A stretch of DNA of 64,000 nt, from assembly GCA_017577565.1 (NCBI GenBank), contig PKRH01000002.1:1-64000 (forward strand), given 5' to 3'. The position numbers and the translations under genes are program-made. The first letter of the stretch is position 1. Every line of letters starts with the position of its first letter. Below are positions 46,817 to 56,706 of this stretch, in pieces. The notes under the pieces were generated by a model. It saw only the letters and a program-made list of their open reading frames with translations. It searched no databases and had not been told where the DNA came from. Origin of the DNA: Thermoanaerobacterales bacterium. Its GTDB lineage: Bacteria; Actinomycetota; Acidimicrobiia; Acidimicrobiales; VFJN01.

Positions 46817-48241
46817 GTGCAGGAGCGAACCCCCGACGAGGTCCTGGCACTGATCGCCGACGAGGGCATCGAGGTCGTCGACGTCCGGTTCTGCGACCTG
46901 CCGGGCCTGATGCAGCACTTCTCCGTCCCGGCGTCGCAGCTCACCCCCGAGGTGTTCGAGGAGGGCCTCGGGTTCGACGGCTCGTCGATCCGCGGCTTCC
47001 AGGAGATCCAGGAGTCGGACATGATCCTCATCCCCGACTCCAGCACGGCGTTCGTCGACCCGTTCCGGAGCCGCAAGACGCTGGCCATCCACGCCTACGT
47101 CCACGACCCGCTCACCGGCGAGCCCTACTCCCGCGACCCCCGCTACGTCGCTCGCAAGGCGGCCGAGCACCTGCGGTCGACCGGGATCGCGGACACCTGC
47201 TACATCGGCCCGGAGGCCGAGTTCTTCATCTTCGACGACGTGCGGTTCCACCAGGACCAGCACTCGGCCAGCTACTCGGTCGACTCGGTCGAGGGCGCGT
47301 GGAACACCGGCCGCGACGAGGGCCCGAACCTCGGCTACAAGATCCGGTACAAGGAGGGCTACTTCCCCCTCCCGCCGGCCGACCACTTCCAGGACCTGCG
47401 GACCGAGATGATGATGACGCTCGAGCAGGTCGGCATCGAGGTGGAGCTGCAGCACCACGAGGTCGGCACGGCCGGCCAGGCCGAGATCGACATCCGCTTC
47501 GACGAGCTGAGCCGCATGGCCGACAAGGTCATGCTGTTCAAGTACGTCGTGAAGAACGTGGCCCTGCAGTACGGCAAGACGGTCACGTTCATGCCCAAGC
47601 CGGTGTTCCAGGACAACGGCTCGGGCATGCACACGCACCAGTCGCTGTGGAAGGCGGGCGAGCCGCTGTTCTACGACGAGGCCGGCTACGCCGGGTTCTC
47701 CGACATCGGCCGCTGGTACATCGGCGGCCTGCTGGCCCACGCGCCGGCCGTCCTGGCGTTCACGAACCCGACGACCAACAGCTACAAGCGCCTGGTCCCG
47801 GGCTACGAGGCGCCGGTCAACCTCGTCTACAGCCAGCGGAACCGCTCGGCGGCGGTGCGCATCCCGCTCTACACGCAGAGCCCGAAGGCCAAGCGGCTCG
47901 AGTTCCGGTGCCCCGACCCGTCGTGCAACCCGTACCTGGCGTTCTCGGCGATGCTGATGGCCGGGCTCGACGGGATCAACAACCGGATCGAGCCGCCCGA
48001 CCCGGTCGACAAGGACCTCTACGACCTGCCGCCCGAGGAGCTGGCGCAGGTGCCGCAGGTGCCGGGGTCGCTGGAGGCGGTGCTCGACGCGCTCGAGGAG
48101 GACAACGAGTTCCTCAAGGCCGGCGGGGTGTTCACCGACGACCTCATCGAGACGTGGATCTCGTACAAGCGGACCCACGAGGTCGACGAGATGCGCCTGC
48201 GGCCCCACCCGTGGGAGTTCGCGCTCTACTACGACATCTGA
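46817..48241 (+). CDS. glnA: Glutamine synthetase type I (GSI-beta, adenylylatable)
   Basis: The 474-residue enzyme shows the GSI blocks [57 protein letters not shown] and [19 protein letters not shown] (in parts). It keeps the adenylylation site [10 protein letters not shown] with Tyr about residue 402, the target of GlnE. The longer length relative to GlnA2 reflects the GSI-beta insertion. A TAGCGT box at 46777-46782 gives an about 27-nt leader containing GAAGGGAG before the GTG. It is the main ammonium-assimilating enzyme. Confidence 0.97.
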   Translation: MQERTPDEVLALIADEGIEVVDVRFCDLPGLMQHFSVPASQLTPEVFEEGLGFDGSSIRGFQEIQESDMILIPDSSTAFVDPFRSRKTLAIHAYVHDPLTGEPYSRDPRYVARKAAEHLRSTGIADTCYIGPEAEFFIFDDVRFHQDQHSASYSVDSVEGAWNTGRDEGPNLGYKIRYKEGYFPLPPADHFQDLRTEMMMTLEQVGIEVELQHHEVGTAGQAEIDIRFDELSRMADKVMLFKYVVKNVALQYGKTVTFMPKPVFQDNGSGMHTHQSLWKAGEPLFYDEAGYAGFSDIGRWYIGGLLAHAPAVLAFTNPTTNSYKRLVPGYEAPVNLVYSQRNRSAAVRIPLYTQSPKAKRLEFRCPDPSCNPYLAFSAMLMAGLDGINNRIEPPDPVDKDLYDLPPEELAQVPQVPGSLEAVLDALEEDNEFLKAGGVFTDDLIETWISYKRTHEVDEMRLRPHPWEFALYYDI

Positions 48242-48302
48242 GCCGCCCCGTCGGGCGATCCGGCGTCGCCGGGTCGGCCGTGTGCGGCTGAGGGACGCCG
48301 GG

Positions 48303-48350
48303 GCGCGGGGTGGCCGGGCGCGCGAACTCGCGTGCCCGGCCACCCCGCGC
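48303..48350 (+). terminator. 17-bp (extended 22-bp) hairpin ending glnA
   Basis: Positions 48303-48319 and 48334-48350 are perfect reverse complements (17 bp). The 14-nt loop adds five further pairs, one G-T, leaving an AACT tip. It is the strongest hairpin in the window, 62 nt past the glnA stop, again with no U-tract. Confidence 0.8.
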
Positions 48351-48395
48351 TCGGGCAGGCTCGCGGTGCCCGTCCGTCACCAGTGGAGGCCTCCG

Positions 48396-49310
48396 GTGAC
48401 CGCCCGCGTCCGCCACATCACCTTCGACTGCCGCGAGCCGTACCGCCTCGCCCGGTTCTGGGGTGAGGTGCTGGGGTTCGTCGACGACCCCGACAACCCC
48501 AACGCGCCCGACGACCCCGAGGCCCTGATCGTCGACCCCACCGGCCACCACCCGGGCCTGCTGTTCGTCCCGGTCCCCGAGCCGAAGACGGTGAAGAACC
48601 GGGTCCACCTCGACCTGCGGCCGGAGGTGTCCCGCGACGAGATGGTCGAGCGGGTGCTCGCCCTCGGGGGCACGGTCGTCGCCGACCGCCGGGCCGAGGA
48701 CGGCTCCGGCTGGGTCGTCATGGCCGACCCGGAGGGCAACGAGCTGTGCGTCGAGCGGTCGGCCGCCGAGCGGGACGACGTGCCCGCCCCGATCGACACC
48801 GGCGTCCGGCCCTTCCCGCCGGTGCGCACGGCGGGCGAGCGGGAGCTGCTGACGAGCATGCTCGACTGGTACCGGGACGGCGTCGTCCGCAAGGTCGAGG
48901 GCCTGCGGCAGCACCACGCGGTCGCCCGGCCGCTGCGGTCGGAGACGTCGGTCGCCGGGATCGTGAAGCACCTCGCCCTGGTCGAGGACGGGTGGTTCAG
49001 CATCCGCTTCGCCGGCCGGGCGGGGCAGGAGCTGTGGCCGGACCTCGACGAGGACCGCGAGCCCGACTGGGACTTCCGTAGCGCCCGCGACGAGCCCCTC
49101 GCGCTCAACGTCGCCCGCTACCAGGAGGCGGTCGCCCGGTCCCGGGCCGTCACCGAGGCGCACGAGCTCGACGACGTCTGCGCCGACCCCCACCCCCGCG
49201 GCGAGTTCACGCTGCGCTTCGCGCTCGTCCACATGATCGAGGAGACGGCCCGCCACCTCGGCCACCTCGACATCCTCTGCGAGCACCTCGACGGCCGCAC
49301 CGGGGAGTGA
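48396..49310 (+). CDS. VOC-fold / DinB (DUF664) fusion protein
   Basis: The 304-residue protein joins an N-terminal glyoxalase/VOC domain (about 1-122; VRHITFDCREPYRLARFWGEVLGF, WVVMADPEGNELCVE) and a C-terminal four-helix DinB/DUF664 domain (about 140-304; ELLTSMLDWYRDGVVRKVEGL, SETSVAGIVKHLALVEDGWF, HMIEETARHLGHLDILCEHLDG). DinB folds use three His for metal, and His at SVAGIVKHL and HMIEETARHLGH fits. It is perhaps a thiol-dependent detoxification protein. Its stop overlaps the next start as GTGA. Confidence 0.88.
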   Translation: MTARVRHITFDCREPYRLARFWGEVLGFVDDPDNPNAPDDPEALIVDPTGHHPGLLFVPVPEPKTVKNRVHLDLRPEVSRDEMVERVLALGGTVVADRRAEDGSGWVVMADPEGNELCVERSAAERDDVPAPIDTGVRPFPPVRTAGERELLTSMLDWYRDGVVRKVEGLRQHHAVARPLRSETSVAGIVKHLALVEDGWFSIRFAGRAGQELWPDLDEDREPDWDFRSARDEPLALNVARYQEAVARSRAVTEAHELDDVCADPHPRGEFTLRFALVHMIEETARHLGHLDILCEHLDGRTGE

Positions 49311-50089
49311 GCCCGCTCCACGTCGTCGTCTCCGGGCCGCCGGCCAGCGGCAAGTCGACCCTCGCCGCGCCGCTCGCCGCCGAGCTGGGGCTCCCGGTCG
49401 TTGGCGGCCGGGTCGTCGAGGTGTTCTGCCGCTGCGACCGCGACGTCACCGAGCGGCGGTTCCGGGCCCGGGCGGGCTCGTGCCACCCGGGGCACTTCGA
49501 CGGCGCCCGCCCCTTCGACGAGCTGTGGGACGCCGACGTCACGCGACCCGTCGCCGGCGGGTGGCCGGTCCTGGAGGTGGACACCGCCCGGCCGGTCGAC
49601 GTGGCCGCCCTGGCGGCGTCGATCGAGCGGCTGGGGCGCGACGCCGTGCCCGGCTGGGCCCCGGTCCGGGCCGCCGGTGTCACCGTCGGGGCCGGAGGCG
49701 GACGCAGCAGTGGTCGGGCTCCGGCTCCAGGCGGGCCTCCAGGCCGGGGTCGAGGTCGGCGACGGCGGCGCCGAGGAGGCCGAGGTTCATGCCGCACACG
49801 AGGTCGGTGTGGCGGCGGGCGAGGTCGTGGAACGGGCAGTTGCGCAGCACGACCGTGCCGTCGTCGCGGGCGACGGGCTCGTAGCCGATCTCCTCCAGCG
49901 CCCCGAGGATCGCCGAGCGGGGGGCGCGCCGCCCCGCCCGCTCGCGGACCCGCGCCGCCAACGCCCGGCCCTCGGCGGCGCAGACCTCCTCGAGCGCTGC
50001 GTCGACGTCGACGCCCTCGGCCCGGGCCCGGTCGACGGCGGCGGCGAGCAGTCGCCCGGCGAGCTCGTAGTCGCGGGGCGGGAGGGTGA
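49307..50089 (+). pseudogene. Decayed P-loop kinase/AAA ATPase with internal deletion and lost stop
   Basis: The frame opens with GTGA overlap and a perfect Walker A VSGPPASGKSTLAAPLAAELGLP, but then jumps straight to RVVEVFCRCDRDVTERRFRARAGSCHPGHFD. In the related uridine kinase-like ATPases that segment lies about 60 residues further on, so an internal in-frame deletion is likely. The homologous part ends near VDVAALAASIERL (about 49640), yet no stop follows: the frame runs on for about 400 nt antisense to the next gene as Arg/Gly-rich nonsense. It looks like a degraded gene; the boundary is uncertain. Confidence 0.5.
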
Positions 50090-50381
50090 CCTCGAACTGG
50101 CGGGAGGCTCGACGGTAGAGCTTGGCGGGCCGCCCCGCGCCCGGGCCCTGGCGGCCGGTCAGCCGCCGGTAGTCGATCTCCAGCAGGCCGTCGGCGGCGA
50201 GGCGGTCGAGGTGGTGGGCGGCCGTACCCCGCTCGACGCCCACGGCCCGGGCGGCCTCGTCCCGGCTGACCCACCCCCCGGCGGCCACGACGTACTCGTA
50301 CAGCGCCCGCCGCGAGCCGTCGCCGAGCGCGGCGAGGGCGCCCAGGTCGTCGCCTCGTGTCCGATCGGTCTGCTCGCTCAC
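49680..50381 (-). CDS. Winged-helix regulator with CPF/VC cysteines (paralogue of 38024 gene)
   Basis: The 233-residue protein has a winged-helix domain (LGALAALGDGSRRALYEYVV, RDEAARAVGVERGTAAHHLDRLAADGLL in part, GRPAKLYRR) and a C-terminal region with RNCPFHDLARRHTDLVCGMNLGLLG and a final HCCVRL. It thus shares the CPF...VCxxx layout and length with the regulator beside mrp. It probably binds a metal or Fe-S cluster. The start is GTG at 50381; longer frames add only low-complexity sequence. Targets unknown; no Fe-S gene adjoins it. Confidence 0.8.
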   Translation of the reverse strand: MSEQTDRTRGDDLGALAALGDGSRRALYEYVVAAGGWVSRDEAARAVGVERGTAAHHLDRLAADGLLEIDYRRLTGRQGPGAGRPAKLYRRASRQFEVTLPPRDYELAGRLLAAAVDRARAEGVDVDAALEEVCAAEGRALAARVRERAGRRAPRSAILGALEEIGYEPVARDDGTVVLRNCPFHDLARRHTDLVCGMNLGLLGAAVADLDPGLEARLEPEPDHCCVRLRPRR

Positions 50382-50478
50382 GGCTCCGGCCTTCTCGACG
50401 GCCGCCCGCCGGCCGGCAGGGCCGGCGCGGCACCGCTCGCAGTCTAAAGCAAACGGCCCTTGACGAAACAACGGGCGC

Positions 50479-51072
50479 TCAGGCGAGCCGGAGCCAGACG
50501 CGCACGAGGTCGCGCAGGCGGTCGATGCCCACGTTCCGCTCCGCGCTCGTCCACACGACGTCGCCCCGCTCGAGGTCGCAGGCCGCGGCCAGGTCGCGCT
50601 TGCGCCGCTCCCGCTTCGAGGGCCGCACCTTGTCGTGCTTGGTGGCCACGACGGTGTGCGGCAGGCCCTGGGCCCGCAGCCAGGCGAGCAGCTGCCGGTC
50701 GAGGTCGGTCGGCCCCACCTCGCCGTCCACCAGGGCCATGACCATCGTCAGCGGCTCGCGCTCGAGCAGGTAGCCCTCGATCATCCGCTGCCAGCGGCCC
50801 CGCTCCGCCTTCGAGACCTTGGCGTAGCCGTAGCCCGGGCAGTCGACGAGCGTCGGCCCACCCGCCTCGCCGACGGCGTAGCAGTCGAGCAGCCGGGTGC
50901 GGCCCGGGGTCTTGGAGGTCCGGGCGAGGCCGCGGCGGTTGGCGAGGGCGTTGAGCAGCGACGACTTGCCGACGTTGGACCGCCCGACGACCGCCACCTC
51001 GGCCGGCGAGGCGGGCAGGCGGTCGACGGACTCGGCCGAGGTGACGAAGCGGAGGGCGAGGGGCGGGCTCAT
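50479..51072 (-). CDS. engB: Ribosome biogenesis GTPase EngB/YsxC
   Basis: The 197-residue GTPase shows G1 VAVVGRSNVGKSSLLNALA, G2/switch I TSKTPGRTR, G3 LVDCPGYGYAKVSK and G4 VVATKHDKVRPS. The G5-like VVWTSAERNVG follows. EngB helps assemble the large ribosomal subunit. ATG at 51072 gives the usual family N-terminus; extended frames upstream lack similarity. It is divergent from the secreted peptidase gene. Confidence 0.95.
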   Translation of the reverse strand: MSPPLALRFVTSAESVDRLPASPAEVAVVGRSNVGKSSLLNALANRRGLARTSKTPGRTRLLDCYAVGEAGGPTLVDCPGYGYAKVSKAERGRWQRMIEGYLLEREPLTMVMALVDGEVGPTDLDRQLLAWLRAQGLPHTVVATKHDKVRPSKRERRKRDLAAACDLERGDVVWTSAERNVGIDRLRDLVRVWLRLA

Positions 51073-51236
51073 GGCGGCCACATTCTCGCCCGCGGCGACC
51101 CCCACCCACCGGCGACCGCCCTGGTCCCGGCGGCCACGGGGCGTCGGCGGGCCACATCGCAGCGCGCTCACCGGCGCGATGTGTTAGCCATTCGGCTCGG
51201 CGGGCGATCTTCTTGCCAATGCAGGGGGGATGCAAG

Positions 51237-52883
51237 ATGTCAGATCGTCCAGAACCGACCCGCGCACGGGTCGGTCGAGCGCTGGCGGCCCTCGCCGTCG
51301 CGCTGTCGGCCGTCGCCGCGGCCTCGCTGCCCGCCGACGCCGCACCCGACGGGGGCGGGGGGCACGGCCACGACCGGGCCTGCGAGCGCCGGGCCAACAA
51401 CACCTACGACAAGCTGCTCGAGTGCGTGGACGCCGAGGGGGTGTTCGAGCACCTCGAGGCGTTCCAGCAGATCGCGGACGACAACGGCGGCACCCGGGCG
51501 TCGGGCACGCCCGGCTACGACGCCTCGGCCGACTACGTCGCGAGCAAGCTGGAGCAGGCCGGCTACCAGGTGACGCGCCAGCGCTTCGAGTTCCCGTACT
51601 TCGAGGAGCTGGCCGACCCGGTGCTCGAGGTCGTCAGCCCCACGCCGGCGCTGCTGGAGACCGGCACGTTCGAGTTCTCCGGCTCGGGTGACGTCACCGG
51701 TCCCGTGGTCCCCGTCGACGTCAACCTCGACGGCGACCGGGCGTCGGACAGCGGCTGCGAGCCCGAGGACTTCGCCGGCCTCGACCTGAGCGGCGACGCC
51801 GACATCGCCCTCGTCCAGCGGGGCACCTGCGAGTTCGGCGTCAAGGCGCTCAACGCGCAGGAGGCCGGCGCCGAGGCGGTGGTCATCTTCAACCAGGGCA
51901 ACGACCCCGGGCGCCTGGACCTGATCGTCGGCACGCTCGGCGAGCAGGCGGCCGGCGCCGTCACCATCCCGGTCGTCGGCGCGTCGTTCGACGACGGCGT
52001 GACGCTCAGCCAGCCGGGGACGATCGCGCACGTGGCGACCGAGACGTTCCTCGAGTTCCGCACGACCGAGAACGTCATCGCGGACAGCCCGTGGGGCGAC
52101 CCCGACAACGTCGTGATGTCGGGCGCCCACCTCGACGGCGTCACCGCCGGCCCGGGCATCAACGACAACGGGTCGGGCTCGGCCGCGCTGCTCGAGGTGG
52201 CCCTGAACATGGCCAAGGTCCACGCGCCGAACAAGCTCCGCTTCGCCTGGTGGGGCGCCGAGGAGTCGGGCCTGATCGGCTCCTGGTACTACGTGGACAA
52301 CCTGCCCCAGGACGAGCTCGACCGGATCGCCCTGTACATGAACTACGACATGGTCGGCTCGCCGAACTACATCCTCATGGTCTACGACGCCGACGAGTCG
52401 ACCTTCGCGGCCGCCGACTTCGGCGTCGAGGTGCCCGAGGGCTCGACGGCCATCGAGGACGTCTACGAGTCGTTCTACACGTGGCTGGGCGTGCCGTACG
52501 ACGACACGGCCTTCTCCGGCCGCAGCGACTACCAGGCGTTCATCCTCAACGGCATCCCGGCGAGCGGCCTGTTCACGGGCGCCGAGGAGACCAAGACGGC
52601 GGAGCAGGCGGCGATCTGGGGCGGCACGGCCGGCGACTGGCTCGACCCCTGCTACCACCAGGCCTGCGACACGATCGACAACGTCGACCGTGACGCGATC
52701 GAGGTCAACAGCGACGCCATGGCCTTCGCGGCGCTGACGTTCGCCTACAGCACCGAGGACGTCAACGGCGTGCCCGGCCGCCGGGTGCCCGGGCGTCCCT
52801 TCCCGCTGCCGGACCCCGCCGGGCCCGAGGGCACCTTCGGCGGCGGTGACGGCGGCGCCGGTCCCGCCCACGGGTCGCGCTGA
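51237..52883 (+). CDS. Secreted M28 aminopeptidase with PA domain
   Basis: The 548-residue protein has a Sec signal peptide (about 1-38; ALAALAVALSAVAAASLPADA). A PA domain insert (about 170-275; IALVQRGTCEFGVKALNAQEAGAEAVVIFN in parts) precedes the M28 zinc peptidase core: SGAHLDGV (His), GPGINDNGSG (Asp), WGAEESGLIGS (Glu pair), NYDMVGSPN (Asp) and CYHQACDTIDN (His). It resembles Streptomyces griseus-type leucine aminopeptidase. It would act outside the cell in peptide scavenging. The C-terminal about 30 residues are Gly/Pro-rich. ATG at 51237 follows GGGGG. Confidence 0.93.
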   Translation: MSDRPEPTRARVGRALAALAVALSAVAAASLPADAAPDGGGGHGHDRACERRANNTYDKLLECVDAEGVFEHLEAFQQIADDNGGTRASGTPGYDASADYVASKLEQAGYQVTRQRFEFPYFEELADPVLEVVSPTPALLETGTFEFSGSGDVTGPVVPVDVNLDGDRASDSGCEPEDFAGLDLSGDADIALVQRGTCEFGVKALNAQEAGAEAVVIFNQGNDPGRLDLIVGTLGEQAAGAVTIPVVGASFDDGVTLSQPGTIAHVATETFLEFRTTENVIADSPWGDPDNVVMSGAHLDGVTAGPGINDNGSGSAALLEVALNMAKVHAPNKLRFAWWGAEESGLIGSWYYVDNLPQDELDRIALYMNYDMVGSPNYILMVYDADESTFAAADFGVEVPEGSTAIEDVYESFYTWLGVPYDDTAFSGRSDYQAFILNGIPASGLFTGAEETKTAEQAAIWGGTAGDWLDPCYHQACDTIDNVDRDAIEVNSDAMAFAALTFAYSTEDVNGVPGRRVPGRPFPLPDPAGPEGTFGGGDGGAGPAHGSR

Positions 52884-52911
52884 CCCGCGGCTCGGGCGAC
52901 TGCGCAGCGGA

Positions 52912-52937
52912 CGGGCCGGCCCCTCGGGGCCGGCCCG
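52912..52937. terminator. 12-bp bidirectional hairpin
   Basis: Positions 52912-52923 and 52926-52937 are perfect reverse complements between the convergent M28 peptidase and esterase genes. It is close enough to serve both. Confidence 0.65.
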
Positions 52938-52952
52938 CTCGCGCCCGGCGGC

Positions 52953-53885
<933 letters not shown>

Positions 53886-53970
53886 CGTCCCTCCCAGCGA
53901 CTGACGGGACCGTCATCATCGCGGCCGGCCGTGACGGCCGCCACACCCACCGCGGGGCGTGGGCGGCCCC

Positions 53971-56646
53971 TCAGCCGGTGCCGTAGAAGAGGCGCTCGAC
54001 GACCCGCCGGGCCCGGCGGGTGCGGCGGCGGTGCTCCTCCCGCAGCTCGGTCGGGGTGGTGTCGAGCGAGCGGGCCAGGCGCAGCAGGTCGTGCGGCCGC
54101 GTCGGCAGGGAGTCGACCGCGGTCGGCGCCGAGCCGACGAGCCACCAGCGGTTCCTGGTCCGCTCGCAGAACCGGTAGGAGTCCCGGAGCACCGCGGCGT
54201 CCTCGGGCGAGACGACGCCCTGCTCCTCGAGCACGTCGAGGGCCTGCATGGTCGACGGGGCGCGGGTGCGGGTGCGCAGCTGCAGCAGCTGGACGGTCCA
54301 CTCGACGTCCGCCAGCGCGCCCCGCCCGAGCTTGAGGTGGAAGCGGGGGTCCTCGCCGGGCGGGATCCGCTCGCGCTCGACCCGGGCCTTCATGCGCCGG
54401 ATCTCCCGCTCGTGCACGGCCTCGAAGGGCCGCTCCCACACCGCCTCCTCGATGAGGGCCAGGAACCGCCGGCCCAGCTCGGGGTCGCCGGCCACCGGCC
54501 GGGCCCGGGTCAGCGCCTGGCGCTCCCAGGTCTGGGCCCAGCGGTCCAGGTAGGCGGCGTAGCCCTGCAGGCTGCGGGCGAGCGGGCCGTGGCGCCCCTC
54601 GGGGCGGAGGTCGGCGTCGACCTCGTAGATGCGCCGGGCCGGGGTGTCGCCCGCCAGGAAGCGCAGGACGCCCGCGGCCACCCGCAACCCCTCCTCGTGG
54701 TCGGCGGGGGAGGCGCCGTCGTGGACGAACAGCACGTCGAGGTCGCTGGCGTAGGACAGCTCGCCCCCGGCGAACCGGCCGAGCGCCACGACGGCGAACG
54801 GGACCTCGGGCTCGAGCTGGGCCAGGGCGATCTCGAGGCAGGCCTCGGCCTGGGCGGTGAGGTCGGCGGCCACGACCGGCACGTCGGCGTGGCCGAACAC
54901 GTCGCGGGCGGCCACGCCCAGCAGGTGCCGGCCCCGCCACCGGCGCAGCGCCCGCTGCTTCTCCGCGATCGTCGGGCGCCAGTCGACCGTCGACGCGGCC
55001 GAGGCGATGAGCCCGGCGCGGTCGAGCGTCCGCAGCCGCGCCTCCTCGGCCAGCCGCTCGATCAGGTCGGGGTTGGCGACGAGGATGTCGCCGAGCAGCG
55101 CGCTGGTGCCGAGCAGCAGGCACAGCCGCTGGGCCACGTCGGGGCTGTCGCGGAAGGCCTGGGCGAGCGCCATCGAGCGCTGCTGCCCCGAGGCCAGCTT
55201 GCGCAGCCCGAGCAGGCCGAGGTCCGGGTCGGGCGAGGACGACAGCCAGTCGAGGACCAGCGGCATGAGCTGCTGCATCATCCGGGACGACCGGGTCAGG
55301 CCGCGGGTCAGCTCGCGCACCGCCTCCCGGGTGCGGGCCGCGTCGGTGAAGCCGAAGCTCGCCAGCGCCGAGGCGGCCGCCTCGGGCGACAGCCGCCCGG
55401 CCCCGGCCAGGCTGTCGAGCAGGGGCCGGAAGTAGAGCCGCTCGTGGACCGACCGCACGACGTTCCGCTGCCGGGCGAGGTCGCGGTCGAAGGCCTCGGT
55501 CGGGCCGGCCTCCCGCGTGCCCCGGTAGCCGAGGACCCGGGCGATCCGGCGCCGGTGCGCCCGGTCGGCGGGCACGGTGTGGGTCTGGCGCTCGTCCTCG
55601 ATCTGCAGGGCGTGCTCGACCCGACGGAGGAACCGGTAGGCGTCGGCCAGCGCCACGGCGTCGTCGTGGGCGACGTAGCCGGCCGCGTCCATCTCGGCCA
55701 GGGCGACGAGCGTCGTCGGCGACCGCAGCTCGGGGTCGGCCCGCCCGTGCACCAGCTGCAGCGTCTGGACGGCGAACTCGATGTCCCGGATGCCGCCGGG
55801 GCCGCGCTTGATCTCCCGGTCGGCCACGCCCTCCCGCTGCACCTCGGCCTCGGCCCGGGCCTTGAGCGCCCGCAGCGAGCGCAGGTCGTCGGCGCCGAAG
55901 GGCCGCGCCCACAGCGCGGCCGCGGCCGCCTCGGCCCAGGCCGCCCCGACCTCGCGGTCGCCGGCCACCGGCCGCGCCTTCAGCAGGGCCTGGAACTCCC
56001 ACGGCTGGGCCCAGCGCTGCCAGTAGGCCTGGTAGCTCGCCACCGTGCGGGTGAGGGCGCCGTCGCGGCCCTCGGGCCGCAGGTTGGCGTCGACCCGGTA
56101 GCAGCGGCGGGCGACGTCCATGACGGCCCGCGCCGCCCGGGCGTCGCCGCCGACGAACATCAGGTCGATGTCGCTGGCGTAGTTGAGCTCCCGCCCGCCC
56201 AGCTTCCCCATGCCGACGACGGCCAGGCCGGCGGCGCCGACCAGCGCCACGGCCCGGTCGAGCACGGTGGCGGCGACGTCGGACAGCGCCGCGGTCGTCT
56301 GCTCGAGGCTGCGCCGCCCGAGCAGGTCGACCGCCATGATCCGCAGGTGGGCCAGCCGCTTGGCCCGCGCGAGCGTCTCGACGTCGGGCGCCTCGGCGAG
56401 GAGCGCCAGGCCGCCGTGGGCCGCCCCGCCCTGGGCGTCGTCGAGGTCGGCCAGCACGTCGAGGGCGGCGGGATCGGTCTCGATCAGCCGCGTCGCGCTG
56501 CGGCTGGCGGCCACGACGGTCACGAAGGCCTCGGCCAGCGGGGGCGACGCCTCGATCCGGGCGACGACGTCGTCGCCCAGCCGGCCGAGCGCGGCCCGCA
56601 CCGCGTCGGGGTGCGCGCTGCGGTCCACGAGCTCGGCCAGCTCCAC
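53971..56646 (-). CDS. glnE: Glutamine synthetase adenylyltransferase/deadenylase
   Basis: The 891-residue protein has two nucleotidyltransferase domains with GMGKLGGRELNYASDIDLM (145-163, deadenylylase half) and ALGRFAGGELSYASDLDVLFVH (about residue 635, adenylylase half). Both carry the DxD metal pair. DANLRPEGRDGAL, DADLRPEGRHGPL and IKRGPGGIRDIEF are family blocks. It is somewhat shorter than E. coli GlnE (946). It would (de)adenylylate Tyr about 402 of GSI-beta at 46817. GTG at 56646 was chosen; the longer open frame upstream is antisense to nadE. No PII gene in the window. Confidence 0.95.
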   Translation of the reverse strand: MELAELVDRSAHPDAVRAALGRLGDDVVARIEASPPLAEAFVTVVAASRSATRLIETDPAALDVLADLDDAQGGAAHGGLALLAEAPDVETLARAKRLAHLRIMAVDLLGRRSLEQTTAALSDVAATVLDRAVALVGAAGLAVVGMGKLGGRELNYASDIDLMFVGGDARAARAVMDVARRCYRVDANLRPEGRDGALTRTVASYQAYWQRWAQPWEFQALLKARPVAGDREVGAAWAEAAAAALWARPFGADDLRSLRALKARAEAEVQREGVADREIKRGPGGIRDIEFAVQTLQLVHGRADPELRSPTTLVALAEMDAAGYVAHDDAVALADAYRFLRRVEHALQIEDERQTHTVPADRAHRRRIARVLGYRGTREAGPTEAFDRDLARQRNVVRSVHERLYFRPLLDSLAGAGRLSPEAAASALASFGFTDAARTREAVRELTRGLTRSSRMMQQLMPLVLDWLSSSPDPDLGLLGLRKLASGQQRSMALAQAFRDSPDVAQRLCLLLGTSALLGDILVANPDLIERLAEEARLRTLDRAGLIASAASTVDWRPTIAEKQRALRRWRGRHLLGVAARDVFGHADVPVVAADLTAQAEACLEIALAQLEPEVPFAVVALGRFAGGELSYASDLDVLFVHDGASPADHEEGLRVAAGVLRFLAGDTPARRIYEVDADLRPEGRHGPLARSLQGYAAYLDRWAQTWERQALTRARPVAGDPELGRRFLALIEEAVWERPFEAVHEREIRRMKARVERERIPPGEDPRFHLKLGRGALADVEWTVQLLQLRTRTRAPSTMQALDVLEEQGVVSPEDAAVLRDSYRFCERTRNRWWLVGSAPTAVDSLPTRPHDLLRLARSLDTTPTELREEHRRRTRRARRVVERLFYGTG

Positions 56647-56692
56647 GGGACGAGTCTGCCGCCTCCGTCGCGTCCCCGTCGGCACCCGGCCG

Positions 56693-56698
56693 TACCCT
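56693..56698 (+). promoter_or_regulatory. -10 box (TACCCT) for nadE
   Basis: TACCCT ends 8 nt before the GTG at 56707. Only 60 bp separate the divergent glnE and nadE starts. Confidence 0.5.
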
Positions 56699-56706
56699 GG
56701 AGGGCC

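Noticed and set aside
53959-56706. A long plus-strand extension upstream of nadE
   Set aside because: It runs antisense through the whole of glnE. The nitrilase domain starts at GTG 56707 with its own -10 box.
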